64,000 nucleotides of DNA, taken from positions 19,241 to 83,240 of the forward strand of contig CAVFFZ010000004.1 in NCBI GenBank assembly GCA_963621995.1, in the 5' to 3' direction. Source of the DNA: UMGS1663 sp963621995. Lineage in GTDB: Bacteria; Bacillota; Clostridia; TANB77; CAG-508. A program made the translations under genes and the position numbers. The notes below the pieces were generated by a model that was given only the letters and a program-made list of their open reading frames with translations, made no database searches and was not told the DNA's origin. This document shows positions 8,042 through 17,127 of this stretch, piece after piece (the stretch's first letter is position 1; each line of letters starts with the position of its first letter).

Positions 8042-9718
8042 CTATTTTGTTTTATTTTCCATATACAAATTAATATACTTAACCAAATTACTAAACTCGC
8101 TTCTTTTTCCTGCTGATACTCTTATACATTCTCCTAAAAAATTAGGATATGATTTTTTTATATTTCTAATTATAATTCCATTTGTTTGAAGATACTCCGT
8201 TAAGTCATTAACATCAATCAAGTCATCAAATCTTATTAAAATAAATCCTGTGTTTACATTTATTATTTCTTTTATATATTTTGAATTTAAATTTGAAATA
8301 AGATATGTAAAATTTTTCTGGATTTTATTTATTAATTTTATATCATTAAATCTATTAAAATAATTTATCACAAATAATTCAGAAAATATATTAATAGAAA
8401 ACAATATTCTAATTTTATTAATTTCTTTTGCATTAACTTCGTTTGTAATAATAAAGCCACACCTTAAACCTGGCACTCCAAAAAATTTAGACACTGATGT
8501 AATAACTGATAAATTAATATTATTTATTGTTTCATTAATTAATGTTCTTTCAGAATAGTCAGCATTAAATACAAGTTCTGTTTCATCTATTACAAAATGA
8601 CAATTTTTATTTTTTCTAATAATTTTCAACAAATTTTCTCTATTTAAAGTATCTAATGTTGGATTATTAGGATTACATATAAATATCATATCTACATTTT
8701 TACTTAATTCATTAATTTTATCATATTCATAATATCTATTATCTTTCAATGACATTTTTATAATGTCACAATTATTTCTTTTACATGCGCTTTCATATCC
8801 CCAAAAAGTTGGAGTAAAAACTCCAACTTTTTTTATATTAAGTATTCTTAATAGATAATCAAATGCTTCTGTAGAACCATTAGTTACAATTGTAGTTTCT
8901 ATTGGCACATTCAATTTATCTGATATTACTCTATTTACTTTATTTGATGTTGCAGAGGGATAAGTTTTTAATAAATTCACATTCGAGGCTAATTTAAATC
9001 TCATTTTTTTGTCAGGTAAATACGGATTTAAATTATTACATAAAATTATTGTTTTTCTCTTTTTTTTATATCTATTTAATGCCTTCTTTATTTGTTTTAT
9101 TAAATGCTTTTCCTTTTCAATACTATTGTTTTTATATCCCAAGAACATCTCACCTTCATTTCCAGTATTAGCATCGCAATAAAGGTTTCTTAGTATATTT
9201 TCTGGTGATAGATCATTTAAACTTGCATATTCAATAATTGTATTAAGTATAAGATTCCAAGCTTTCTCTTCATATTTTTTAACAACTTTTTTGCAATTAA
9301 TTGATATGTGTTTTGTTGTAAGTATATTTAATATTAGTCTTTTTCTCATTTCTTCTGATGTAAGAAATTCTTCTGTTTTCACAATTGGATTAATTGAAAC
9401 TATACCTCTATTTACAAAGGGATTATCAATAATTGCGTCTTTTATATCTTGATACGATAATATTAATTTGTTTTCGTAAGGGACTTCTTTGTCAATTTTT
9501 AAATTATTTTCATGATGAAACTCTATAACTTTTTTAGTTATTTTTTCTTTATCTTCAGCACAAATATTATCACAAATGATGCATACATCCAAATCGCTTG
9601 AATTAGTATCTAAAATATTTGAACCATATATTATTATTCCAAAATCCAGTTTTGGAAATTCATTATACATTTCAGTCTTAAATTTTAGGCATAAACTATT
9701 CACTTTATTTTCCTCCAT
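8042..9718 (-). CDS. Nucleotidyltransferase-aminotransferase fusion protein
   Basis: A two-domain enzyme of 558 residues. The N-terminal 200 residues hold a DNA polymerase beta-like nucleotidyltransferase signature, YGSN then SDLDV (Gly32-Ser33, Asp42 and Asp44 as metal ligands). From about residue 230 a fold-type I aminotransferase follows, with NPYLPD, a glycine-rich NGSTEAFD, CNPNNPT and the PLP lysine in SVSKFFGVPGLRCGF (Lys411). That half resembles HisC or CobD (histidinol-phosphate aminotransferase or threonine-phosphate decarboxylase). The start codon directly abuts the stop of the upstream decarboxylase, implying translational coupling. I know of no standard enzyme with this domain pair; it may couple nucleotidylation and transamination or decarboxylation of one amino acid-derived intermediate. 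Confidence 0.85.
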   Translation of the reverse strand: MEENKVNSLCLKFKTEMYNEFPKLDFGIIIYGSNILDTNSSDLDVCIICDNICAEDKEKITKKVIEFHHENNLKIDKEVPYENKLILSYQDIKDAIIDNPFVNRGIVSINPIVKTEEFLTSEEMRKRLILNILTTKHISINCKKVVKKYEEKAWNLILNTIIEYASLNDLSPENILRNLYCDANTGNEGEMFLGYKNNSIEKEKHLIKQIKKALNRYKKKRKTIILCNNLNPYLPDKKMRFKLASNVNLLKTYPSATSNKVNRVISDKLNVPIETTIVTNGSTEAFDYLLRILNIKKVGVFTPTFWGYESACKRNNCDIIKMSLKDNRYYEYDKINELSKNVDMIFICNPNNPTLDTLNRENLLKIIRKNKNCHFVIDETELVFNADYSERTLINETINNINLSVITSVSKFFGVPGLRCGFIITNEVNAKEINKIRILFSINIFSELFVINYFNRFNDIKLINKIQKNFTYLISNLNSKYIKEIINVNTGFILIRFDDLIDVNDLTEYLQTNGIIIRNIKKSYPNFLGECIRVSAGKRSEFSNLVKYINLYMENKTK

Positions 9719-11209
9719 CTAGTTCATTTTATTTACAATTTCTTCTGCTTTTTTTCTGACATATGAAAGCATTTTTGTTATATCATTTTTCTGTATATTA
9801 TCATTTCCTGACATATATCTTAATGGATAAACAATTGTATCTTTTTTCAAAACGCCTAAATTATCTGGTATTGAAAATTGATGCAAATAATATATTTCTT
9901 CATTATCCATAACTTCTTTTATCTGCTTGTTTATATTATTAAGTTCATCAATATTATATTTAATATCGTTTTTATTACCAACATACATAAATATAACTGA
10001 ATTTATATTAATATCATTTAGCAGAACAAAATCATTTGATTTGTTTATCTCATCTCCTAAAAAAATCGCCATTTCATGTCTTCGTTCTATTATATTTCCT
10101 ATCTCTTTTATGCCTAAATTTTTCAATACAAACCATGCTTTTAGAGATATCCAACTTTTCGAGCCTATAAATGGTGTGACTTGTCCAAATGCATATGGTT
10201 CTTGCATTATTAAATCAGATGTTGATGATATCATTTTTATCTTTTCTGGATCATTTATTAATAATGCACTTAATGTATATGGTATCATTAATACTTTATG
10301 AGGATCTGTTGAAATACTATCAAATAACTCTAATCCTTTTATCTTATTTTTTAATTTTTCACTAAAAGCAAGTGAAAATCCATGACATGCATCAGCATGT
10401 AACCAGATATTTTTATCTTCGCTTTTAACGACTTCGTAAACCCCTTGTAAATCTTCAATTGACATAGTTCTGCTGTCTCCTACATAGGCAACAACACACA
10501 TTATTTTCCCCTTATTATCCTTTATTGTTTCTTTTAATTTTTCCAAGTCATATTTGAAATTATTTGTTTGAACTTCTATAATATTATTTCCACATCCTAA
10601 CCACATACAACTACTTCTAATACTATAATGTCCTATTCCCTTCGGAATAATTACCTTATAATCACTTGGATTTGTTACTCCTTTGCTCATTGTATTTTTT
10701 CTGTGGTTTTCTCTTGCTAAAAGCATAGCTGTTGCATTACTTCCAGTACCTCCATATGTAATAATCCCTCCAACATCATATATATTTTTAATTGATTTAA
10801 TATTATAACCTACTAATTCTCTTAGCCATTTAATTACAGCTATCTCCATAAATGTTGCAATAGGTGCACAAAAACTTGAATTTATTAAGTTTTGTTGAAG
10901 TAAATCAGTGAAAATTGCACCGCTTAATCCTGCTATTGAATTTCCTGCATCAGGAAATCCCATAAAATTAATGGTAGAAAAGTTTGAGCAATATGGTAAA
11001 ATTTCTTCTTTGAATTTTTCTAGTAACTTATCTAATTCAACACCTTTTATTGGTGTTTCCAAAAGCTCTTGCATTTGCTCCTCTGCAAATTTATTTTGAG
11101 CAAAGTTTTCTTGACACTTAAAATCTATTCCTATATCTATTACTTTTTTTAGTTCTTCCTTTACTTCATCTTTATTTTTATTATTAAGTATATTATTCAC
11201 CTCAAACAC
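9719..11209 (-). CDS. PLP-dependent group II amino acid decarboxylase
   Basis: Removes the carboxyl group of an amino acid to give an amine, or runs a related PLP reaction. The 496 residues contain the group II signatures: NFMGFPDAGN, TYGGTGSNATAML, WLHADACHGF and the PLP lysine in STDPHKVLMIPY (Lys305). Known relatives act on aromatic amino acids, glutamate, histidine or methionine; the sequence does not tell me which. The gene follows the MetRS by 88 bases and its stop touches the start of the next ORF. Next to a MetRS, methionine or an analogue is a natural guess for the substrate, but this is inference. Confidence 0.88.
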   Translation of the reverse strand: MFEVNNILNNKNKDEVKEELKKVIDIGIDFKCQENFAQNKFAEEQMQELLETPIKGVELDKLLEKFKEEILPYCSNFSTINFMGFPDAGNSIAGLSGAIFTDLLQQNLINSSFCAPIATFMEIAVIKWLRELVGYNIKSIKNIYDVGGIITYGGTGSNATAMLLARENHRKNTMSKGVTNPSDYKVIIPKGIGHYSIRSSCMWLGCGNNIIEVQTNNFKYDLEKLKETIKDNKGKIMCVVAYVGDSRTMSIEDLQGVYEVVKSEDKNIWLHADACHGFSLAFSEKLKNKIKGLELFDSISTDPHKVLMIPYTLSALLINDPEKIKMISSTSDLIMQEPYAFGQVTPFIGSKSWISLKAWFVLKNLGIKEIGNIIERRHEMAIFLGDEINKSNDFVLLNDININSVIFMYVGNKNDIKYNIDELNNINKQIKEVMDNEEIYYLHQFSIPDNLGVLKKDTIVYPLRYMSGNDNIQKNDITKMLSYVRKKAEEIVNKMN

Positions 11210-11297
11210 AATCTTTCTTTTTCATATATATAAATAAAAGTAAAATTAGCTTTTATTTATACTATTTTACTTTTATTATTACCTATTTTTATTAATA

Positions 11298-12941
11298 TCA
11301 AATTCTCTCGAAAAGTATTTCTATATTGTCAAGGGATATTTTTTCTTTTATTTGTATTTGATTCCATGATGGTTTTTCAATTTTTAAATATTCCCTTAAT
11401 TTATTAGATGTTTGTGGCATTATTGGTTCAAGCAAATTAGATAAATTAGCAATTACATTAGCACAAGTATAAATAGTATTATTAAATTCTTCCATATTTT
11501 CTTTCTTCTGTATCCATGGTTTTCTTTCATCATAATACTTATTTCCTATCTCAATTAATTCAACTATTTTATTACATGCTTTTTTAAATTCCAGATTTTC
11601 TATATATTCAGAAACTATTTTATAAGTTTCCTCAATTTTTTCAATCATCTGTTTATCCATAACACCTAAAGGAATTTCATCTAAGCCTTTAAATTTTAAA
11701 GTCCTATTTACAAAATTTCCAAATTTGTTGACCAAATCAGAATTATGGACATTAACATAATTTTCTATTGTGAAATCCACATCTTTATTTTCTGGTCCAT
11801 AAGCTATCATATAATATCTTAAAGAATCTACATCATATTCTTCTACCATTTGTTGTATTGTTATACTATTTCCTTTACTTTTTGATATTTTTTCAGAATT
11901 TATATTCAAGTATTGTGTTGCAACCATTACATCTGGTAAATGAAATTTTTCTTCCATAGCCAACAATAATGATGGTAAGATTATAGTATGAAATGTTATA
12001 TTATCTTTTCCATGACACATATACATTTTAATATTATTATCTTCTTTCCAAAACTCTTCCCAATTTAAGCCTTTCTCTTCACAAATTTTTTGTGTTGCAG
12101 TAACATATCCTAATACAGCATCAATCCATACATACATTTTTTTATCTTCAAAACCTTCAATTGGAATATCAACACCCCAAGATAAGTCTCTTGTTACTGC
12201 TCTATCTTTCAACCCTTCTTTTAAATATTTTTCAGTTTCATTTATTGATGCAATTCGCCAATTTTTTCGGTTTTTTTTGGCATATTGTTCTATCTGATTT
12301 TGAAATTTTGATAATGCAATATATAAATGGATATTTTCTTTTTGTATAGTTTTATTTCCACATTCTCTACAAGTTGCTCCTATTAAATCATCTTCATTAG
12401 GGACATATCCACAATCACATTGATCTCCTTTTGTAATTAACCCACAATTAGGACAAACTAATTCCAATTCTCTATCAGATTCAAATTTATCACAATGTTC
12501 ACAATATGGTTGCATGTTCTTTTTAGGATAAATATACTTATTTTTGTACATTTTTAAAAACATTTCTTCTACATGTTTCTTATGATAATCATCGCAAGTT
12601 TTTGTATATATATCATAAGAAAAATTCATTTTTTCAAAAATATCTTTAAATTCATTATGATACTTTTCTGCAATATTTTTTGGCTCTATTTTCTCACGTT
12701 TAGCTCTTTCCGTAATAGGTGTTCCATGACAATCTGTTCCGGAAACATATAGTACATTATCATTTAATAACTCATGATATCTTTTTAGGAAATCTCCCGA
12801 AATTAATGCTGCTAGATGTCCTAGATGTAAAGAGCTATTTGCATAAGGCCAGGCCCCACCAATCAATACATTTCTTTTATTTTTCGTTTCACTTTCTTTA
12901 AAATAACATACCTCATTATCCAATAAAAATCCCTCCCCCAT
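11298..12941 (-). CDS. metG: Methionyl-tRNA synthetase, complete, first gene of the island operon
   Basis: Charges tRNA-Met with methionine. It has the HLGH signature (residues 39-42), a CP1 insert with paired zinc knuckles (PYCEHCDKF, CPNCG, CDCG, CRECG), the KISKSKGN loop near residue 350 and the helical anticodon domain. It ends at 547 residues without the C-terminal EMAPII-like dimer domain. The double-knuckle type is shared with E. coli, archaea and the extra MetRS2 of some Gram-positives, which resists MetRS inhibitors. The annotated ATG is at 12941, but a GGGGGAGGG site lies inside that start, so TTG at 12923 is the likelier initiation codon. As the promoter-proximal gene of a biosynthetic-looking operon it may be a self-immunity synthetase. 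Confidence 0.92.
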   Translation of the reverse strand: MGEGFLLDNEVCYFKESETKNKRNVLIGGAWPYANSSLHLGHLAALISGDFLKRYHELLNDNVLYVSGTDCHGTPITERAKREKIEPKNIAEKYHNEFKDIFEKMNFSYDIYTKTCDDYHKKHVEEMFLKMYKNKYIYPKKNMQPYCEHCDKFESDRELELVCPNCGLITKGDQCDCGYVPNEDDLIGATCRECGNKTIQKENIHLYIALSKFQNQIEQYAKKNRKNWRIASINETEKYLKEGLKDRAVTRDLSWGVDIPIEGFEDKKMYVWIDAVLGYVTATQKICEEKGLNWEEFWKEDNNIKMYMCHGKDNITFHTIILPSLLLAMEEKFHLPDVMVATQYLNINSEKISKSKGNSITIQQMVEEYDVDSLRYYMIAYGPENKDVDFTIENYVNVHNSDLVNKFGNFVNRTLKFKGLDEIPLGVMDKQMIEKIEETYKIVSEYIENLEFKKACNKIVELIEIGNKYYDERKPWIQKKENMEEFNNTIYTCANVIANLSNLLEPIMPQTSNKLREYLKIEKPSWNQIQIKEKISLDNIEILFERI

Positions 12942-12953
12942 TAAAATATGTTT

Positions 12954-12982
12954 ATAATATCATATTAATAGTATTTTGTCAA
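12954..12982 (-). promoter_or_regulatory. Sigma-A promoter of the MetRS operon
   Basis: Minus strand TTGACA (12982-12977), 17-base spacer, TATTAT (12959-12954). Transcription would start about 6 bases before the upstream ATG, which favours the TTG start at 12923 behind the internal ribosome binding site. The leader is too short for a T-box or S-box. Confidence 0.8.
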
Positions 12983-13447
12983 TTTTTTCCTGCCACTTTT
13001 TCAATTTAAATATTTTAGTTAGTTACTATTTACACCTTTAAAATAATTTGCTAAAAACCATAGTATATATAATTTTTTTATTTAATAAATTATTATATTT
13101 TTTCTCTTAAAAATACTTTAACTTCATGTCTCTATAGTTCTATTGTTTTTTAAACTCTCCTTTATCTTATCATCCTTGTAAATATCTCAATAAGTTTATC
13201 ATAAATTGCCCATTTAAGGCAAGAATGCCCTATCTCTCAATAGTACCTCCCTACCTCAACATGCAAAAGTTGGAGATAGAAACTCTATAAATGCTTAAAT
13301 ATCTGTATTTACTCATTTTTAAAAGTGGGGAATTTTTTTCAAGATAAAATCTTTCAAAATTCCCTACTTTTTTGTACTGTAAATTCATAAAAAATTTGAA
13401 TTCAAATCATTTTATCTAGCATATTTAACTTGCTGTCTACTTTGTAA
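12983..13447. other. Noncoding right flank of the island
   Basis: AT-rich stretch without a convincing gene. It contains a short GCCCATTTAAGGC-like hairpin near 13208-13222, a terminator-like hairpin at 13321-13373 and, at its right edge, the att core. Confidence 0.6.
13321..13373. terminator. Hairpin near right end of island
   Basis: AAAAGTGGGGAATTTT pairs with AAAATTCCCTACTTTT (one mismatch), with T-runs on both strands. It probably insulates the island from the flanking ZIP gene. Confidence 0.65.
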
Positions 13448-13906
13448 TCAACCTTCTGGTACGTCATGCAGGCATATTGCAATTGCCAGTGAATAACCTA
13501 ATGTTATTGATGCTCCAAAGCCAGATCCTATTGCTAAGCCTTCCGGAAAATTATGAAGTGCTAAACCTATACTTACTATTATTCCCGTTTTTAATAAATT
13601 GCTTGTTGTATTTGTATTCATTTTATTTGTATTAAACTTTTTTTGTACTAATACGTCACATATTATCATTATTATTATTCCTGCAATAATTCCCATAAGT
13701 ACACTGAAAATGTTTGATATTTCCATTGCTTCTGGTATTAAATCAAAGCATATTATTGCTAACATTAGTCCTGAGGCAAATGCTAAAATAAAACTTAAAA
13801 ATTTATTTGACTTTCTTTTGAAACATACTCCTATTATTCCTCCTATTGTTGTTCCAAATGTCCCAAAAAATAAGCCTATTAATGTTGTTTTTAATATTTC
13901 ATTCAA
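13448..13906 (-). pseudogene. ZIP family metal transporter, 5' half (disrupted gene)
   Basis: N-terminal 152 residues of the ZIP transporter: membrane helices, a short charged loop with an NTN repeat, then the metal-site helix LALHNFPEGLAIGSG and LHDVPEG, after which the frame runs into the island and stops. The missing remainder is at 2781-3078. Its start (ATG at 13906) is intact, so a truncated membrane protein could still be made, but it lacks the last helices. ZIP proteins import Zn or other divalent metals across the inner membrane. Confidence 0.87.
13452..13460 (+). other. att core repeat, right end of serine-recombinase island
   Basis: CCTTCTGGT, the second copy of the 9 bp core. The minus-strand ZIP reading frame runs through it as VPEG and then meets a stop in island DNA. 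Confidence 0.8.
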
Positions 13907-13969
13907 ATTAAAACACTCCTTAAAATTAAACTTTTTATTAGTTTATTTTTAAGAAGTGTGATTTATTCG

Positions 13970-15031
13970 TTATTCTTCTTCACCTTTTAATTTTTCTGCT
14001 CTGTCTGCTGCTATTAAGTTATCTATCATTTCGTCTAAATTTCCATTTAAAAAATCTTCAAATTGATATACATTCATTCCTATTCTGTGGTCTGTTATAC
14101 GTCCTTGTGGATAGTTATATGTACGTATTTTTTCACTTCTGTCTCCACTACCTACTTGACTTTTTCTTTCATTTGCTATTTGACTATCTCTTTTTTGTTT
14201 TTCTATTTCATATAGTCTAGAACGAAGTAATCTCATTGCATATTCTCTATTTTGTACTTGTGAACGTTCTGTTTGGCATTCTGCAACAACTCCTGTTGGA
14301 ACGTGAATTAATCTTACTGCTGATGATGTTTTGTTTACGTGTTGTCCTCCAGCACCAGATGCTCTATAAACTTCCATTTTTATATCTGCTGGGTTTATAT
14401 CTATTTCTACATCTGCTACTTCAGGAAGTACTGCTACTGTTGCAGTTGAAGTATGTATTCTACCACTACTTTCTGTATCTGGCACACGTTGTACACGATG
14501 TACTCCACTTTCAAATTTCAGTCTACTATATGCTCCTTTTCCTGTAATCATAAAAGATATTTCTTTATATCCTCCAAGACCTGTTTCATTTTCATTTACT
14601 ACTTCTAGTTTCCAGTGTTTTTTCTCTGCATACATAGAATACATTCTAAATAGTGTTCCTGCAAATAGTGCTGCTTCTTCTCCACCAGCACCTCCACGTA
14701 TTTCGCATATAACGTTTTTATCATCATCTGGATCTTTTGGAATTAAAAGTATTTTTAATTCTTCTTCTATTTTTGGCATAGCTTCTTTATTTGCAAGCAT
14801 TTCTTCTTCAGCTAAATCTTTCATTTCTGGGTCATTCATCATTTCTTTTGCTTCTTCATATGCTTGTTTTGCTTTTTTATATTCTCTGTATTTTTGTACT
14901 ATTGGTTCTAATTCTGCATGTTCTTTCATATATTCGCGCCATTCGTTTGTTCTTGAAATTACTTCTGGATCGCTTATTTTTGTTGTTAATTCTTCATAAC
15001 GTTTTTCTACCGTCTCTAATTTATCAAACAT
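13970..15031 (-). CDS. prfA: Peptide chain release factor 1
   Basis: Recognises UAA and UAG in the ribosomal A site and triggers peptide release. The 353-residue protein contains the catalytic GGQ (GAGGQHVNK), domain boundaries GGAGGEEAALFAG and SSGRIHTSTATVAVLPE, and the end typical of RF1. The ATG is at 15031. It is a core housekeeping gene. It lies just upstream, in transcription order, of the disrupted ZIP gene, so the island has interrupted a gene beside an essential one without affecting it. Confidence 0.97.
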   Translation of the reverse strand: MFDKLETVEKRYEELTTKISDPEVISRTNEWREYMKEHAELEPIVQKYREYKKAKQAYEEAKEMMNDPEMKDLAEEEMLANKEAMPKIEEELKILLIPKDPDDDKNVICEIRGGAGGEEAALFAGTLFRMYSMYAEKKHWKLEVVNENETGLGGYKEISFMITGKGAYSRLKFESGVHRVQRVPDTESSGRIHTSTATVAVLPEVADVEIDINPADIKMEVYRASGAGGQHVNKTSSAVRLIHVPTGVVAECQTERSQVQNREYAMRLLRSRLYEIEKQKRDSQIANERKSQVGSGDRSEKIRTYNYPQGRITDHRIGMNVYQFEDFLNGNLDEMIDNLIAADRAEKLKGEEE

Positions 15032-15098
15032 AAATATTCTCCTTTAAATTATATATTCTTTGGTATTATACTACATTTTATTACTTTATTCAATAGGG

Positions 15099-15120
15099 AA
15101 ACCGCTGTTTAGCGGTTTTT
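15099..15120. terminator. Hairpin between the SbcC-like gene and prfA
   Basis: AAACCGCT-GTTT-AGCGGTTTTT, a GC-rich stem in an AT-rich gap, at the end of the SbcC-like gene on the minus strand. The T-run is on the plus-strand side. Confidence 0.65.
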
Positions 15121-15171
15121 CAATTTCAATATAATTATATTTTTATTCATTTACTTTTAATTAAAATAACA

Positions 15172-17112
15172 TTACAAATTTATTAAATTATATTTAATAT
15201 TTTCTTTGTCCAGAATTTCTATTTCTCTATTAGTACATGTAAGTATTATTATCTGGTTATTTTCATATTCTTTGCTTATATATGTAAGAATATTTTTTAG
15301 TCTTTCTTCATCATAATATGCAAATGCTTCGTCTAAAATTATTGGCATGCTTTCTTCTGAAAGCTCTTTTATTGCTCCAAATCTTAATGATAAATATAGT
15401 TGCTCTATTGTTCCTACACTTAGCTTTTCAACTGAAATGTATTCTCCATTTTGTTTTTCTACTATTATACCTTCTTCATCATTTATTTTTACTTTTTTGT
15501 ATTTACCATTAGATATTTTTTCTATGTTTTTAGATAAGTTTTCTGTAAATTTTGGAGTAACATTTTCTTTCATTTTGGTATATGCTATTTCTAAAACTTC
15601 TTTTGCAAGTTCAATTGCAGTATTTTGCTTATTAAGAATTGTTTCTTTCTCATTTAGTTCTTGTAATTGTTCTTCCATATTTGCCAATCTTTCAAGTTTT
15701 GGCATTATATTGTTTTTGTCTAGTTCTAGTGAATGTAGTTCTAATTTATTTTTATTTAGTTCTTCTTGCATGTTTTCTATTTTGTATGAAATATCAAATT
15801 CTGTATTTCCTAATTGATATTCTTCTTTTAATTTATTTAATTTTTCTTGTATATTAGTTTTAATTTCTTGTTTTTGTTTTTCTATTTCTGCAATTTTTTC
15901 TTCTTTAGATCTATTTAGCATTTCTATTTGTGCTTGCATTTTGTCCATTTCGTTTTTAGCTAATTGTAATCTTTCTCTTATTTTTATTTGTTGTTCGCTT
16001 TCTTCTTTTGGGGATTCATTATCTTTCTTTTTATTTATTAAAAGTTCTCTTAATGTTATAAGACTTACTACTCCTATTGCAAATGCCATTACTGATACTA
16101 AAGTATTTTTTATAAATATAATTCCTATAATAATTGATATTACAAATAAAATGACTGCTCCGATTTTTCTTAACCTGGTTGTTTGCTTATTCTCTTTTTC
16201 TTGTTTTTCTGCTTTTTCATTTATAATGTTCGTTATCTCTTTGTATTTTGTTTCTATTCCATCTTTTTCTGCTCTTATATTTTCTATTTTTTCTTCATAT
16301 GTTTTTACTAAATCCTGATTTAATACTAATTTTTGTTCTTCGAGTTTTTTATCTTCATATATTTTATTTACTTGTTTTAGTACTTCTATTTTTTTTTCGT
16401 TTTCTTGTATTTTTATCTCTAAATTGTTTTTATTTTCTTCTATTGTATACCTTTCCTCTTTATATTCTTCTAGTTCTCCAATTTCATCTTGAAGATTAAA
16501 TTGCTCTTCCTTAACAATGTTCATTGGTCTTCCCGTTGTCCTTAATGTTCCTATTTCCTCTATTTGCCTTTTATTTAATTTTTCTAATGCCTTTTTGTAT
16601 GAAACATTATCTTCTCCTGTACCTGCGAAGTTTGCTAATTTTTGGACTAATATATTTTGTTCTTGTTTTTCTAATTTTACTTCTGTTTGACAAGATACAA
16701 ATGTAGATAAAAATGTTTCTTCTTCTATTTTTGTTTGCTCTACAAAAAATTTACTTCCATTTGTTTTGTCTATTGTAAACTCTTTTGAGATGTCTTCTCC
16801 CACCTCATTGTATATTTTAGGATTCTTTTTGTTAAAATCTCTAAATACTTCATATTTTTTCCCATCATCTAATGTATATGTTATTTTTCCAGAAAACTCT
16901 TCCGTATTCCATGGTTTGTACCTATCGTAATCCGAAAATTCTTTTCCCCTTTTATTTCTGGATATTCCATAAAACATATCCACAATAAATTTAAGAAATG
17001 TGGATTTTCCACTTTCATTATTGCCTTTTATTATGTTTATATTTTCGCTTAAATCTATTTGTTTGTTTTCTAGATTTCCAAAAGCATTTATTTGAGTATT
17101 TTTTATTTTCAA
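15172..17112 (-). CDS. SbcC/Rad50-like ATPase (YhaN family)
   Basis: SMC-like ATPase that partners an SbcD-type nuclease in end processing or repair. Walker A GNNESGKST is at residues 30-38, the ABC signature is KLSVGTIEQLYLSLRFG and Walker B is MPIILDEAFAYYDEERL. Long coiled-coil arms lie between them. At 646 residues it is shorter than SbcC. Two hydrophobic helices interrupt the coiled coil around residues 320-360 (IGAVILFVISIIIGIIFI and the next), as in YhaN-type proteins, suggesting a membrane-tethered complex. It lies 15 bases after the nuclease gene, forming an operon. Confidence 0.88.
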   Translation of the reverse strand: MKIKNTQINAFGNLENKQIDLSENINIIKGNNESGKSTFLKFIVDMFYGISRNKRGKEFSDYDRYKPWNTEEFSGKITYTLDDGKKYEVFRDFNKKNPKIYNEVGEDISKEFTIDKTNGSKFFVEQTKIEEETFLSTFVSCQTEVKLEKQEQNILVQKLANFAGTGEDNVSYKKALEKLNKRQIEEIGTLRTTGRPMNIVKEEQFNLQDEIGELEEYKEERYTIEENKNNLEIKIQENEKKIEVLKQVNKIYEDKKLEEQKLVLNQDLVKTYEEKIENIRAEKDGIETKYKEITNIINEKAEKQEKENKQTTRLRKIGAVILFVISIIIGIIFIKNTLVSVMAFAIGVVSLITLRELLINKKKDNESPKEESEQQIKIRERLQLAKNEMDKMQAQIEMLNRSKEEKIAEIEKQKQEIKTNIQEKLNKLKEEYQLGNTEFDISYKIENMQEELNKNKLELHSLELDKNNIMPKLERLANMEEQLQELNEKETILNKQNTAIELAKEVLEIAYTKMKENVTPKFTENLSKNIEKISNGKYKKVKINDEEGIIVEKQNGEYISVEKLSVGTIEQLYLSLRFGAIKELSEESMPIILDEAFAYYDEERLKNILTYISKEYENNQIIILTCTNREIEILDKENIKYNLINL

Positions 17113-17127
17113 AATATCACCTCTTGT

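Larger units (their letters stand above)
3070..13460. mobile_element. Serine-recombinase island carrying a MetRS / PLP / radical SAM operon, inserted in a ZIP gene
   Basis: The boundaries are set by the direct repeat CCTTCTGGT at 3070-3078 and 13452-13460, each inside one half of the same ZIP gene. A large serine recombinase lies about 60 bases inside the left end, the usual placement. Inside, from left to right: recombinase and a 38-residue protein (minus), a truncated MetRS (plus), then a five-gene minus-strand operon (MetRS, PLP decarboxylase, nucleotidyltransferase-aminotransferase, radical SAM, GNAT). No relaxase or conjugation gene is visible, so it is an integrative element that moves on its own integrase or with a helper. 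Confidence 0.85.

Noticed and set aside
12942..13000. T-box or SAM riboswitch before the island MetRS
   Set aside because: The sigma-A promoter lies about 6 bases from the first ATG, leaving no room for a leader riboswitch.
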